From the NCBI GenBank assembly GCA_947000775.1, contig CAMQGK010000604.1:5944501-6008500 (forward strand): a stretch of DNA of 64,000 bases, given 5' to 3'. The position numbers and the translations under genes were made by a program. The stretch is from Pterois miles. Taxonomy: Eukaryota > Chordata > Actinopteri > Perciformes > Scorpaenidae. How positions within the stretch are numbered: position 1 is the first letter of the stretch; every line of letters begins with the position of its first letter. The notes under the pieces are model-generated. The model was not told the origin of the DNA, did no database searches, and saw only the letters and a program-made list of their open reading frames with translations. Shown one piece after another: positions 11,973-23,000 of the stretch.

Positions 11973-14900
11973 ATGATGAATGTGAAATTCTTGGTGTTCC
12001 CAGGGTCTGGGTGGTGTTTGAAAGGCCCGAGGCGGGGGGGGCTATAGGGAGGGTGCCTGAGCCCAGCTGTTGGGGGGAACCTGAGTCTCGCTCTCTCTCT
12101 GACAGGCTGTCCTTTTCACCAGCACATAGCTGGGCCGTCCAGCCTGCTGCCATAACAACGCCACAGACCCTCTGTCATAGTAACACCATGCAGACAGTCA
12201 CTGCAGAGCACGGGGGGAGAGGGAGGGATGGAGGAGGAGTTTTGGGTGGGGGGGGGATGACAGAAGTGAATGAGGAGTCGAGACATTTCCACCCCTGTGA
12301 ACTTGAACTTGACTGACAGTCTGAACGACTGGCGGGGGAGAATGGAAATCCATTCCTTAGAAATGTTTTCTGTGATTTAGTTCCCACCATACTTTTATAC
12401 GTTGTGAATGTTAAAAATCTGCCGTGTAAATCATGAATGAACAAATTTGTAGGTTTATCTTGATTTGTAGCATGTCTAGGATCATTTAAATTAAGATGAG
12501 GTAATAATCTCAATAAGCTCCAGAAAAGGCTTGTGTGAACCATGAGGTCATTTGTTTTGGTCAAATATATAATATAAAAAATTGTCCTTTTTGTAATGAA
12601 ATAATAATGAAAAATAGATATAATACAATTAATACTAACATAAATAATACTTCTACAAACATCTAATAATAACAATAATATTATCAGGAAGACTGAAAAA
12701 AATTTTTTTTCCTTGTATATAATCACACATTTAATACTGTAATTATTACAAAATATCTTTACTAGATATTATTTATTATTGCTTGTATTTGTGCACAAAA
12801 ACATTATCTTTGATTTCTCTAATTATCTTTTTGAGATGATGACTATGAAGAGCTGCAGCTCATTTATAATGTGGCTAATATTTCCAGCATCCATCTTTAT
12901 CTCCATCTATCTGCCTCAGGGTTGGTGTGACGTGCTTGTTTTCTCCAGCCCAAAGCTGATGAATGGCGACCGGTCCACATCGGGGGTCTTAGCTGCTCAG
13001 ACCCACTCGACCATGGGAAAAGAGGGAGCTGTGAAAGGTCCCCTGTCGCTGTTACAAAGCCAAGAACAAGCCATAGCAGGATAATCGCGTTTATCCCCAG
13101 ATTAAGACGGGATCGCAGCTGCGGTACCCTTGTGGGGGGAAAGGGGGCTGCAGGGATGTAAAACATACAATGTCCTGCCTTCAGGAGAGCTCACAGCCAT
13201 TCCTGTTCTACACAGGTCCTGATACTGAGATATGAGGACCAGGATGCCCGGTCTTTCCCGCATACTGTAAAACCGTGGCTTTGTTCTAGTAAGAGCAAGA
13301 TCTCTCAACGAAAAACAAAACAAATGATCAGACTTGGCAATGACGCATCACTGTTCCATCACTCTTCCTACCTATCACTGGTTTAACTCTACAGTCATAC
13401 AGTCTGATTCGTGTCATATCATGTGTTAAAATGCCAGTTGCAGCCTCTGACATGATCATCTAACCCCCCAAAAAACACACTCACACTTTACAACAAAGAC
13501 CCTTTTGCTGATACTGCCAGTTTTAGTATTTCTATATTAGGCTGTAATACATTTACTCTTTTTTTGAGTTTTAAAATCCTTTTAATTCTGTCTCTCTTTT
13601 ACATCCTTGTGATCCTTGTGTGGCACAGATGTAGTCAAAGAAATCAATAACGAATAGCTTCTACTCAGATTAGGCTTCTCAGTGTACTTCAATTAGTGTA
13701 TTTTACCTTTAATAACAAAAACTGATAGTATTCCTTGGATTTCAGAGATATTATGCTAGTTAGTTTTATTTTATTGCATTGTCTCCTCACGTCCAGGTAC
13801 CATATTTGATATAATTTTTTTTGTTTTGGTTTTCTCATTGTTTTGTGAATATTTGGATGGCTGTCATATGCGTAGGTTGCTTATGAATTGTTCATGTGCT
13901 CCAGTAATATCAGTCGGTTAGTATACACATTTGACAAATGGCCTCATGGTTTTTCATTCACATTAATTCTGGCATGAGACTACACACTCATACACTGACT
14001 GGGAAAGAGTCACTCAGACATAAAGAGGCAGCAAAACAAAAGGATAACTTTTCCAGGAGACACTCTCAAGGCTGCAGTGCTTAATGCCGGCATCTGCACT
14101 GTCTGGTCTGACGCGACGTTCCCACCTCACTGCCCGGGGTTTACTGCAGCGCCCTTTATACAACGTTGGGAAAAAGAAGTGGCGGACCTTTGTCAAGTGC
14201 TCCTTTCACAAAGCGGCCATTGTGGTGTGAAGCCAGGATCAGAATGATAATGTGGACGCTGGCTACTGTTTACCAACAGGTCTCCTGCAGCTGCAGTGCA
14301 CAGCACTGTGGCTGTGCATCACTTGTGCTTTACATGTGGACAGGTGCATATTGGATGTAGGTCACTTATTAATTAACTTATTTGTTAATGGCTCGTCAGT
14401 CTGACAAAGATCATATTTTCTCCAAAATAAATTCAGGATTTTTTTCAATTATGTAAGAAATAATTTACAATTCACAGCAGCCTCATTATAGACATTTTTA
14501 ATGACATTAAAAAAATATAGAAATTTTTGAATCTATGGATAACACCCATTTGAAAGCTTAAAAGGCTGATTTACACATGTGCTCTGTGTTGGTAGTCACC
14601 CAGTGTTTTGCTGTATGAGCTCATATTATCACCCAGCCCGCCCCTCCCCCAGCTGCTTGTCTAATTACAGCCTGGTGTCTAATAAAGGAACAGTCCCCCT
14701 TTTATTTTTCAAGCTGTAGCGTAGATTATTAAAACCAACACTTGCCTTTGTCATGATAAGAAAACAGCAACATTTAAAACAGATTGTTATATAAAACTCA
14801 GGTGGCCAACAGCATTATTAATATAGATCATAAAACAGTGAGAACAGGGGCGTTGACTGTTTTTCACTCAGTAGTCTTAACTAGTATCAATAACATCAAC

Positions 14901-15539
14901 TGTCACTTTGTGCAATATTTTATTGTTTTGAATTATACTGTATGAGGACAAAAAAGAAAAACATTCAAAGTAGCATCTTAACTTTTCTCTGGTTATGTTG
15001 GATTTCTTTAACCAACTTGGGGCAAATTAAATTAGTCTATATTCTTCAACTCAAGGTGGCTTTTTGTAGGTCGTTTTCAGTATTTTTTAAACTGAATGAC
15101 AAACTAAATTTGGTAACCTTAAAGCCACTAAATGAATAAATAATAAAGTATTCAGTTTCCCTTGCCAGAATTGAAATCCTGGCAATTTGCAGACAGCTTT
15201 TATCGCCAGTCTCCTCAGTGGATAAATGCTGGTAGTTTTGGTTGTTTTGGGGCAGGTGGGATGGGTGGCAGGGGGCCTTGGACTTCAGTATTTCTGTTTC
15301 ACAGCCCTGGTTGTACGTTAACTAGATGTGTATTTTTACTTACAAGCAATACATTTTTGTCAGTTTTTGATGAAGGCCTCTCTAGGCAGAGCATTTTAAA
15401 ATATGTGATAAAACCTCAGGTTAAATCATAATAGATAACTTACATACTGCAGCTCTATAAAACAAAATGTAATGCTAATAGAAGTGACCATTTTCTTGGT
15501 GTTTTAATTCAAATATTCAGATTGGTGTATTTCTCCAGA

Positions 15540-15880
15540 CAGGCAGGCAGATAGGCTGGAGGGATCCTCTGGGTGCTGCTGCGCCTTTAAATACTCTCCC
15601 TGCTCCCCTCGTTTCTATGCAATTATGTTAATATGCAGCGCTCGTCTGGCTCCTATTCATTATCGGCTGGAGTTGCGTGATTGTTTCCTTTATTTTCCAT
15701 CTTTGTGGCCAGTCTCGGGTTTTTTGTCAGGGCGGCTTTATCCCACAGCAAAGGTCTGTCTGAGAGACCGACAGAGAGCGCTAATGTCGGATAGGGACTT
15801 TCTGCAAGAAGCGTTTATGTTTGCAGCACATTGTTTCAACACTGCGGATAAAACACAGCCGCTCTGTAAGTAACGTTAAG
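15540..15880 (+). promoter_or_regulatory. candidate promoter or conserved element, unassigned
   Basis: A non-repetitive stretch with GCCTTTAAATACTCTCCCTG (a TATA-like core), then ATGCAATTATGTTAATATGC, then a short open frame starting at the ATG at 15,784 that runs into CTCTGTAAGTAACG, a good-looking splice donor. The frame has no recognised motif. It could be a first exon of an unknown plus-strand transcript, or a regulatory element of the mir-9 locus. Both are inference from sequence texture. Confidence 0.25.
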
Positions 15881-18654
15881 CAGCCTGTAATCTCTGGGTT
15901 ATATTTGTGAAATAACCCTGGTGAAATGTATAATAACTCTGGTTTCTCTGCATATTTATTTGTATTGAACTGTAAGCTCACCTGACATGTTCAGCCCGCA
16001 GAATATTGGGCCCATACTGAGTATGCGGTGTTTATAAAGGTGAGAGGAAATAAAGGAGGGAGGTTACACACGTATTATAAATCTTTATTAACCTGCCCAA
16101 GAGGTGTAGCCCTTTTGGAAAAAGGGCCAAATGCTAATTTGAAAATATAGCCCCCCTTTTTCAAGTCTGACTTCTTCATTATAATAATTCATTTGTATTG
16201 ATTCACTAACGAAAACGCGCATCTCTGTTTCCCGCTGTCTTACTCATCCAGGCGCTCTGATGGAGATTGTTACTGATTGTTGAGACATTATTTCCATATT
16301 CATTGTTCATGGGACAAACTCCTGGTTTTGTATCTCTACTTCTAAATAATAATTAATACATTAATTAACACACAATGAATCCGTAAGATTTTACCAGAGC
16401 AGAATTAGACCAAAGGCCTTTTATTATCATTCAGGCCTGCAAAAAAGGAGGAAGTTCACAAAAAGGAGTTTCATATAAGGCCTAACAAGGCTTAATTTCA
16501 ATTCAAGGCCTAATAAGGCTTAATTTTAATTTAAAGCCTTATAAGGGTTATTATCTATATTCTTAAATAATAATTATTCAAATATTTTCTGTAAATGTAA
16601 GCTGACAGTATTATGGATCATTTCATTGGATTATGGAGGATCAAATAAACAATAGCCTATAAGCATCTGTAAACATTAAAGTGTTGTACACTTATTTTAT
16701 TTTCAACTGCCCAGCTTTTTTTCATTAAAATAATAGATTTAGATCTTTTTTGCCATTTTATGTCTAGCATAAGGAGGATGTGGTCACACTGGATCTGACA
16801 GCTGACTGCAGGTTCTTGACGGTTTTAATGACCTTTAAATGTCCAGACTTTGGAAAGAACATGTGCTATCTGTAAATGTATTTTATGTAATGTCTTTGTT
16901 TATTTTTTATCTGTCATGCTTACTATAAAACAAGCAACAATGATTTTAATGTGCGGAATCAGGGTTTTAATTTTAGAGGTAATGTTTGATAACTGTAATA
17001 TTTGCTTGTCAGAGGTCAGTTTGCTGCAATGTATTGTTTGTCTGAACTTGACTTAGCTAATTAGACTTATTATCAATTCCCCACTCGTAACATTACAGCT
17101 CAGAGATGTCTGGTGTACAGGAACAGCAGCTTTAATGAAATCAAATGTCATGAGATTGTCTACTAAGTCATTCATTCCCTGTTCAATCACAGTAGCAGTT
17201 ACATGAACACTGACTCACTGATTGACCTTTAAAAGGGTTGAGCAGCGTGACCTCACTAATTAGCTACATCTCTTAGTTAGTGAGATCCCACCACAGAGGA
17301 GAGGTGTTGCAAAGCTTAAAGACAGCGCTGATTAGGACCTGATAGACGGCTAACGATGGACCAATTAAAGCGGCCGTGCTATGTGCCAACACAACCATTT
17401 TAGAGGCAGCAGGGAGACTTTGTCAAGATGGCTTCCATACAGACAACATGATGTTTTGGCAGTGAAGGGAGGCTGAGCTCTAACCTGCGCCGTACGATAT
17501 ACAGCAGGCCTTTCATTCAGAGAGGATCACAGTGGTGGCCATGCACCTTGAGGAAAATGCTTCATGATTCAAGAGAAAAACAAATACATTGCAATAATAT
17601 AAATTATGCCTCTTAACATTACCAAAGGGATTTTTTTGTGCCTTGAGACATAAGCTGAGACATTTCTTTTGTTGCCTGTGTTACTCAGATATTGTATTTT
17701 ATTTCTAATATGCATGACAGTTGTGAGGAGAGCAATGTGAGACTGTTATTTTTTCCACAGTGAAAGTAGTGGATGTTTAAAATGTGCAGTCTGGCTGAAA
17801 ATCAGTTAGTTAATGCAACATCTATAAGGAATCTGAGTTACAATAAAAAACATACAAATTATGAACATAAAGCCACATGAATTATATTGTCTCAGCACTC
17901 AAAGGCAGAAAAAGTATAGGGACGCTTGTTTTGATACAATAATACAAAGACATTTAGTAATTAATCAAAACTTTAAGGAATTCGATGATGAATAATTTAT
18001 ATTTAAATTTTTAATGGTGAGTGGAGTAAATTCAAATATCTTAAGCATTTGAGTTTATCAAATTAGGAGCACTGAGCCAGATAGTTAACAGAGTTTGGGG
18101 TATTTCATTGTTTTAAGTTTGATCAACTCAATAGCAAGAATCAATAGCAAGAACTGTGATGCAAAGAAATGCTATCAGGTATCAAACGTCTGTGTCTGTA
18201 GGAAGCGTAGGACAGCAGCGTTCATGTGTGTTTGAATACAGCAGGGCCCATTGTGGATGTTTAACTTTCTTATATACAGTCTGTCCTCTATAAATTAGAA
18301 AGTGTCTGATTTATTTGAGCAATTATTCCCTCGTTTCCTGAGCTCTCAGATGACCGAAAACTTCCTTCAGAAAAGTTATTTCTGTCTTTTGACAGGCGAA
18401 ATCTCACAGACAGAAAAAGGGGAAACAGTAAATATTAGAGCTTACAGTGTCAAAAAATCTTGTTTGTGTCTGGCCTTCTAAGTGGGGTAATTAAACATGA
18501 GATGTGTGATAATTATTATTATTTTAAAGACTCAACAAGAGACCAACAAATTAAGTGGAAGGAGATATTTAAATCAGAAAACCTCAGAGGGACATTTTCA
18601 AAGCATATCTAACGGGACTGTTTCAGAGAGTGAAATAAGACATTGATCTATTTG
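15881..18654. other. intergenic, conserved-looking but non-coding
   Basis: No exon found. The part at about 17,230-17,560 is complex, free of repeats, and contains homeodomain-like TAATTAG and CCAATTAAAG words plus a short inverted repeat at 17,252-17,284 (CTCACTAATTAG paired with CTTAGTTAGTGAG). It reads like a developmental enhancer of the neighbouring mir-9 gene, but no alignment is available here to prove conservation. Confidence 0.4.
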
Positions 18655-18897
18655 GTTTATTTGCTTAATAGTCATACATTCAATCGAATTCGATCAATTA
18701 ATTGGTTAAAAAAAATGCCAAAATCCAAAGATATTCAATTTACTATCACATCAGAATAAGAAAAACAGGAAATCCTCACAAATGTGAGGCTGGAACTGGG
18801 AATGGTTTGGTATTTTTGGTTGAAAGTAACTTCAAATAGTTGCTAGTCGATCGACTAAGTCAAGTCATCGACTAATTGTCGCAGCTCTACTTCTTTA
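18655..18897. repeat. possible decayed hAT-like MITE end
   Basis: The words AGTCGATCGACTAAGTCAAG and CATCGACTAATTGTCGCAGC, ending in TCTAC, follow the end sequence of a common fish inverted-repeat element. The partner end cannot be placed with confidence. Confidence 0.45.
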
Positions 18898-19030
18898 CAT
18901 GTTGAGATTAATAAAACTACATCAGTGTTTCATAACCCACCTGAAAAGACATGATGTCCTCTTGTCTCTGTGTTTTTCTTTTTGTTTATTCTCATTATGG
19001 CAGGAAGCTGAGGGTTTGGAGGTCATTCCT

Positions 19031-19052
19031 ACTTTCGGTTATCTAGCTTTAT
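19031..19052 (-). ncRNA. mature miR-9-3p (miR-9*)
   Basis: 22-nt 3' arm product. It begins ATAAAGCTAGAT and ends CGAAAGT on the minus strand, and pairs with the 5p arm. Confidence 0.96.
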
Positions 19053-19068
19053 GATGGATGATTAACAC

Positions 19069-19091
19069 TCATACAGCTAGATAACCAAAGA
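19069..19091 (-). ncRNA. mature miR-9-5p
   Basis: 23-nt 5' arm product. It begins TCTTTGGTTATC and ends GTATGA on the minus strand, identical to the vertebrate mature sequence. Confidence 0.96.
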
Positions 19092-19105
19092 CAGGAACAG
19101 GCTCC

Positions 19106-20559
19106 ATTTTGGTTTTTTGTTTTTTTTTTGGTTTTTTTTGCTACAACAGCAAAAGGTAAGTCTGAAGCTTCCTGGGAACAGAGAAAATCATAATGTTGTT
19201 AATGATTGCTTAAATACAGACTTAATTTAAAACTGCAAAGGGTTTCAACGGCAATCTCAAGTTTAAAAGCTGAAAAACCTCAATGTTAAAAATTTCTTCC
19301 AACTGAAAGCAACTTTTTCAAACATTTCAATCAAACATAAATATAATGTTTTTCCTTTAACTACGTAATTTAAATGTATCTGCCATAGACAGACCTCAGG
19401 ACTTTATAGGATGATTGAAATTAATTCAGCTTTCAGGCAAATAGTTGGTTAACTGCCTATTAAAAAAGGTAGAGTGACAGTCTGTTGACAAGTATTTGCC
19501 ATCTCTTATTGCACCTTACATTGCTACTTTAAATAACATAACATGTATATGTCTTCATTCAGTCTCTAAACTGCTTCCCACACTTCTTCACAAATCTTGC
19601 CCAGGAAAACTCCCCCTGCTTCGCTCTGAGAAAGGACCAGGGCTTTAACATTTAATTGGCTCCACATGATATTTTTTGTCATCAAAGACAGACCTCTACA
19701 GAAAGGCTTTTGCTTAACAATTACTATAAAACTGTACAGATCTTTGGGATGTGGACACTGTCGGGGCCATAAAAGGCCTAAGCACTGGTGCCTTGTGGTA
19801 ATTTATTGAATATGACATTTTTCATCAGCCTCGTCTGTGTTATTGCTGTAATATATCATTTATATCATATTATGATGCTGTCACTGAGACAGTGGTCTGA
19901 AGCTTAAGGATGACTTTTCTACACTTGTGTGTATTTCTTTCCCTCCAGCTACATTTAGTTACAGTTGAAATATTTTTTTTGCATTTGTATTATTATCTGC
20001 AACTTAACTCAAAATAACCTGCTGATGAACTCACGCTTTTCTTTGTCAGTGCGTCTGACGTCAATCGTTTTAATTGGGGAGTAAATGCTCTCACAAGGCA
20101 TGCGTCACTTTCTTTGTATATCCAGGAGGAAACTCTCACATAAATTACTACAGTCATATAGCCTTTTAGAAACAGACAACAGACTTGAGAAACATTTTAG
20201 ACACGCAGGAAACATTACATCTCACACTGTGGGTGTGAAGTTCCCTTTATTGGCCTAATCTATGGAGGGTTTAAACAGGCCTGTAGCTTCATTGTTACAA
20301 TAAACAGGCTTATTTCTTTAAACTGTATCGTACAGATTTACTATGTGTGATTTTTAATATGAGAAATAAACTATATAGTTCACAGTAGCCCACTATGACT
20401 TTATGTAATGGTTGTGGATTTGACTATGAACCACACTGACACATTAGACTTGAATATAACACGGTTATATGGATGCAGACAGTCTGGTCCTAAACTAGGT
20501 CTAATAGGTTAGGATAGTGCATCTGCAGGCAGAGAATGAGATGCATTAGGCCTAATTAA
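19106..20559. other. probable mir-9 primary transcript body, no exon seen
   Basis: This is the interval between the promoter-like block and the hairpin. It contains no recognisable coding exon on either strand. If the inferred start near 21 kb is right, it would be transcribed on the minus strand as pri-mir-9 or as an intron of its host non-coding RNA. Confidence 0.4.
20056..20063. promoter_or_regulatory. perfect CRE (TGACGTCA)
   Basis: A palindromic CREB/ATF site, TGACGTCA, followed by an AT-rich homeodomain-like stretch (CGTTTTAATTGG). It lies about 1 kb upstream of the mir-9 hairpin on the minus strand. An 8-mer can occur by chance, but a second perfect copy sits at 21,047. Confidence 0.5.
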
Positions 20560-21090
20560 AAACACGCATGGAGCTGATATGAAGTGGACCATAGAATCCA
20601 AAAGACTCACTGTCACATCGCGCCTCCTGCATCCACGGAGACTAATCCATCCACATGTGGTGATGAGGACGGTCGGTAGCATCGCTCGGGCTCCAGATGT
20701 GCAGGACACATGAGTTAGTGTGCAGCCTGGCTTTGACAAACAGGTGAGCGCGTGGATCACATCGATAAATCCCACGTCTGCCGAGGCTGGGTGTCCGCGG
20801 CGAGCCGTGGGGGCAGATATCCTTGTTGAATTGTGTGTTTGTATCCGTGATCAGGAGGGGTTTCTCTCGCGGGTCCGCGCACGAGCAGACGAGAGCAGAG
20901 ACGTGGGACGGCCTTTCATCCGCAGTGTGGAGTGTGGAGTGTTTTCCTCCAGTCCGCGGTCCTGAAGCGGAGCTGCGTCTCCTGACGGAGCCTCTTGTGA
21001 TCTCCTCTCACCTCCTCTCCGCCTTTTTCTCTCTCCCCCCGTGTGCTGACGTCACACTGACAGCAAGTTGCTGATAACCAATCACATGTG
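20560..21090 (-). promoter_or_regulatory. CpG-rich promoter, likely for mir-9 host transcript
   Basis: In an otherwise AT-rich region this block is dense in CpG (for example TGTCCGCGGCGAGCCGTGG and CTCGCGGGTCCGCGCACGAG). At its distal end it has a perfect CRE, TGACGTCA, at 21,047-21,054 and a CCAAT box at 21,078-21,082. With those elements at the high-coordinate end, transcription toward lower coordinates is the natural reading, which leads into mir-9. On that strand a GTGAGT splice donor occurs at 20,605-20,610, so a first exon ending at 20,611 is possible. I recognise no protein in it; the 88-codon minus-strand frame here is probably not a gene. Confidence 0.6.
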
Positions 21091-21113
21091 GTCGCCCGTG
21101 TGTGTGTGAGAGG

Positions 21114-21115
<2 letters not shown>

Positions 21116-21149
<34 letters not shown>
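21116..21149. repeat. (TG)n microsatellite
   Basis: A 34-bp TG tract right next to the CpG-rich promoter-like block. Confidence 0.93.
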
Positions 21150-21151
<2 letters not shown>

Positions 21152-21250
21152 CTTGCATTGTGTTAACTGTCTGTGAGGAAAAGAAACTGTACACAATAAA
21201 TATGTTTCATCTTATTTTTACATCTTCAATGGCTCAACTGTTTTTTTTAA

Positions 21251-21857
21251 ACCTGCAGTAGGCAGAAAGTTTTTGGCATAATTGGGCAAAAAAAAATCCA
21301 TATTTTCCTCTCAGCATGTTGTAATTCAAGAGTTTTGAGAGAAAACTAGACTTCTGCTCCTCCTCATGGCTGTTTTCAGACTTTAGAGAATCTGGGTGAC
21401 GGGAGACTTTAGCCAATCATGGGTCATTTCAAAGAGAGCGTTCCTATTCAGCATTCTTATTGGCTGGTGGGCAGTGCTTGGTATTTCAACAGATCTTAGC
21501 ATGCAAACTGTCTAATTTTACAGCTAAACAGTAACTGCAAGAAGTTTCTGAAAACATCTGAGGAGAGAAATAGTCATTGCAGTAACAGACTATTGATTCA
21601 TATTTGATCAGCTCTGCCTAGTTTAACCGAGTTTGTGAGTGATTGACAGCTGCTCAGAGTGGCCAGGCTCCAGCTCAGCTCTGATTGGTTGTTTTCCTCT
21701 GGTCTGTGAAATCTTGCAGATGCCGTTAGGAGCACCGGAGGACACAGAGGCATGTGATTTTTTTTTTTTTTTTTAGATTACCTCTCTCATGCACCACCGT
21801 TTTTATAAAAATAACTAATTTTAATCATATTTTGCTCCATTTCTACCCACTGCAGCT
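21251..21857. mobile_element. MITE with TTAA target duplication
   Basis: Terminal inverted repeats ACCTGCAGTAGGCAGAAA and (reverse complement of the right end) AGCTGCAGTGGGTAGAAA bound a 607-bp element. TTAA lies on each side (21,247-21,250 and 21,858-21,861), the target used by piggyBac-type transposases. There is no open frame, and an internal T run is present at 21,760. It belongs to a family of high-copy fish elements whose ends I recognise. Confidence 0.75.
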
Positions 21858-21861
21858 TTAA

Positions 21862-23000
21862 GAGGGAAATCAGGAACTGTTAAAGAATAAACTTTTTTTG
21901 AGCCTGCCTGCACACAGTTACCTGTAAAGCCACTATACAGAGACTTTGAAAATGTCTGACTTTGGCGCCTCCCTGTGGTAGTAAAAATAAAGACACTGTG
22001 GCAGACACTGCACAGTTAGGCCTAACATGTTGTCTTCTTCTCTTCGTTGGTTCATACACATTTTACAGCTCATTGTAGACTTTACTGATTGATATGCATT
22101 ATAGCCCTCTGTCAGAAGTATCAGGTCATCCCTTGCTTGTGTGTTGTCGTGTCTGCCCTGATAGAGAACCAACTCATTGAGAAATTACTGCAGCGGTTGT
22201 ACGCTGTCCAACTCGTAACCTCATAAATTGTTAAGTCATGAACCTTTACGTACTGCTGCAGGGAAACTTTTCCTTGCCCAGAACAATTCAGGTATAGTTT
22301 AGTGAGTTAAATAGCAATTGATTATTTTCTCTAATAGGATGAACACGAGGACAGGAATCTCCTAAGAGACACCGTACCCCACCTCTCCTTTTACATAGTG
22401 TTCAGAGTCATGAAACCAGCCGTTCGCTTCAGATGAGCTGGATCATATTTGTCCCAGAATTCAGTACTGCTTTCTGTCTAAAACAATTTGGGCCTCTTTC
22501 ATCCCCCACTTCCTCCCCACCTCCAGCACCACATGCCTGTTTTAGCACGAGAATGATGTAAAGAACTGATATTGAATTTATCACTAGACCATTATCAGAT
22601 TTTAGATTAGATTTGTATTATTATTTTTCCTATCATGAGCTCAGTTCAGTGAATTTATGGTTCACTCCTTTAAATCTGCTTCTTTTTAAAGTGCCCCAAA
22701 CTGGCAGTAACGCTTGAATTCCCACCCAATCTGGTTTATTTTAAAAGGGGCAACACTTTTTCAAGTTTCAATCCAGGAGACAAAAAGAAAAAAAAAAACA
22801 TACCAAAAGCGGTTGCTTGACCCCAGTGGAGATGAGTAAAGGAGTAGTAGGGACTCGTGAAACACTGTGAATATACTGCTCCCTGCTGCTCAGATGGTGT
22901 CCACACACTCCCATCTCACAAATTTGATGTACTCTGTACTCATGTGGGGAGGGGTCAAGTTAACAGAACTGTCCTGTCCCTGCTGATCTGTCATCCATAA
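21862..23000. other. intergenic, no gene seen
   Basis: No exon, RNA gene or clear transposon is visible. From about 22,990 the first diverged minisatellite words (AGTACAGTATTTTGAA) appear. Confidence 0.5.

Larger units (their letters stand above)
19017..19105 (-). ncRNA. mir-9: mir-9 precursor hairpin
   Basis: The minus strand reads as a classic mir-9 hairpin: a 5' arm with the complete 23-nt miR-9-5p (complement of 19,069-19,091, seed CTTTGGT), an 18-nt loop region, and a 3' arm with the complete 22-nt miR-9-3p (complement of 19,031-19,052). Both mature arms match the vertebrate sequences I know without a mismatch, and the stem continues for several pairs below them. miR-9 is a brain-enriched microRNA that represses neural progenitor regulators such as Hes/her genes and REST-pathway genes. 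Teleosts carry several paralogous mir-9 genes; which one this is cannot be told from the hairpin alone. A CpG-rich promoter-like block lies about 1.5-2 kb upstream on the same strand. Confidence 0.97.

Noticed and set aside
12175..12726. 183-codon minus-strand frame, the longest single open frame outside transposons
   Set aside because: The N-terminal half is low-complexity AT sequence and the C-terminal half translates a G-rich tract into Pro and Ser. There is no splice or family evidence.
20509..20775. 88-codon minus-strand frame in the CpG-rich block
   Set aside because: It has no recognisable family and lies in a likely 5' leader. The downstream ATG could begin a signal-like peptide, but no following exon was found.
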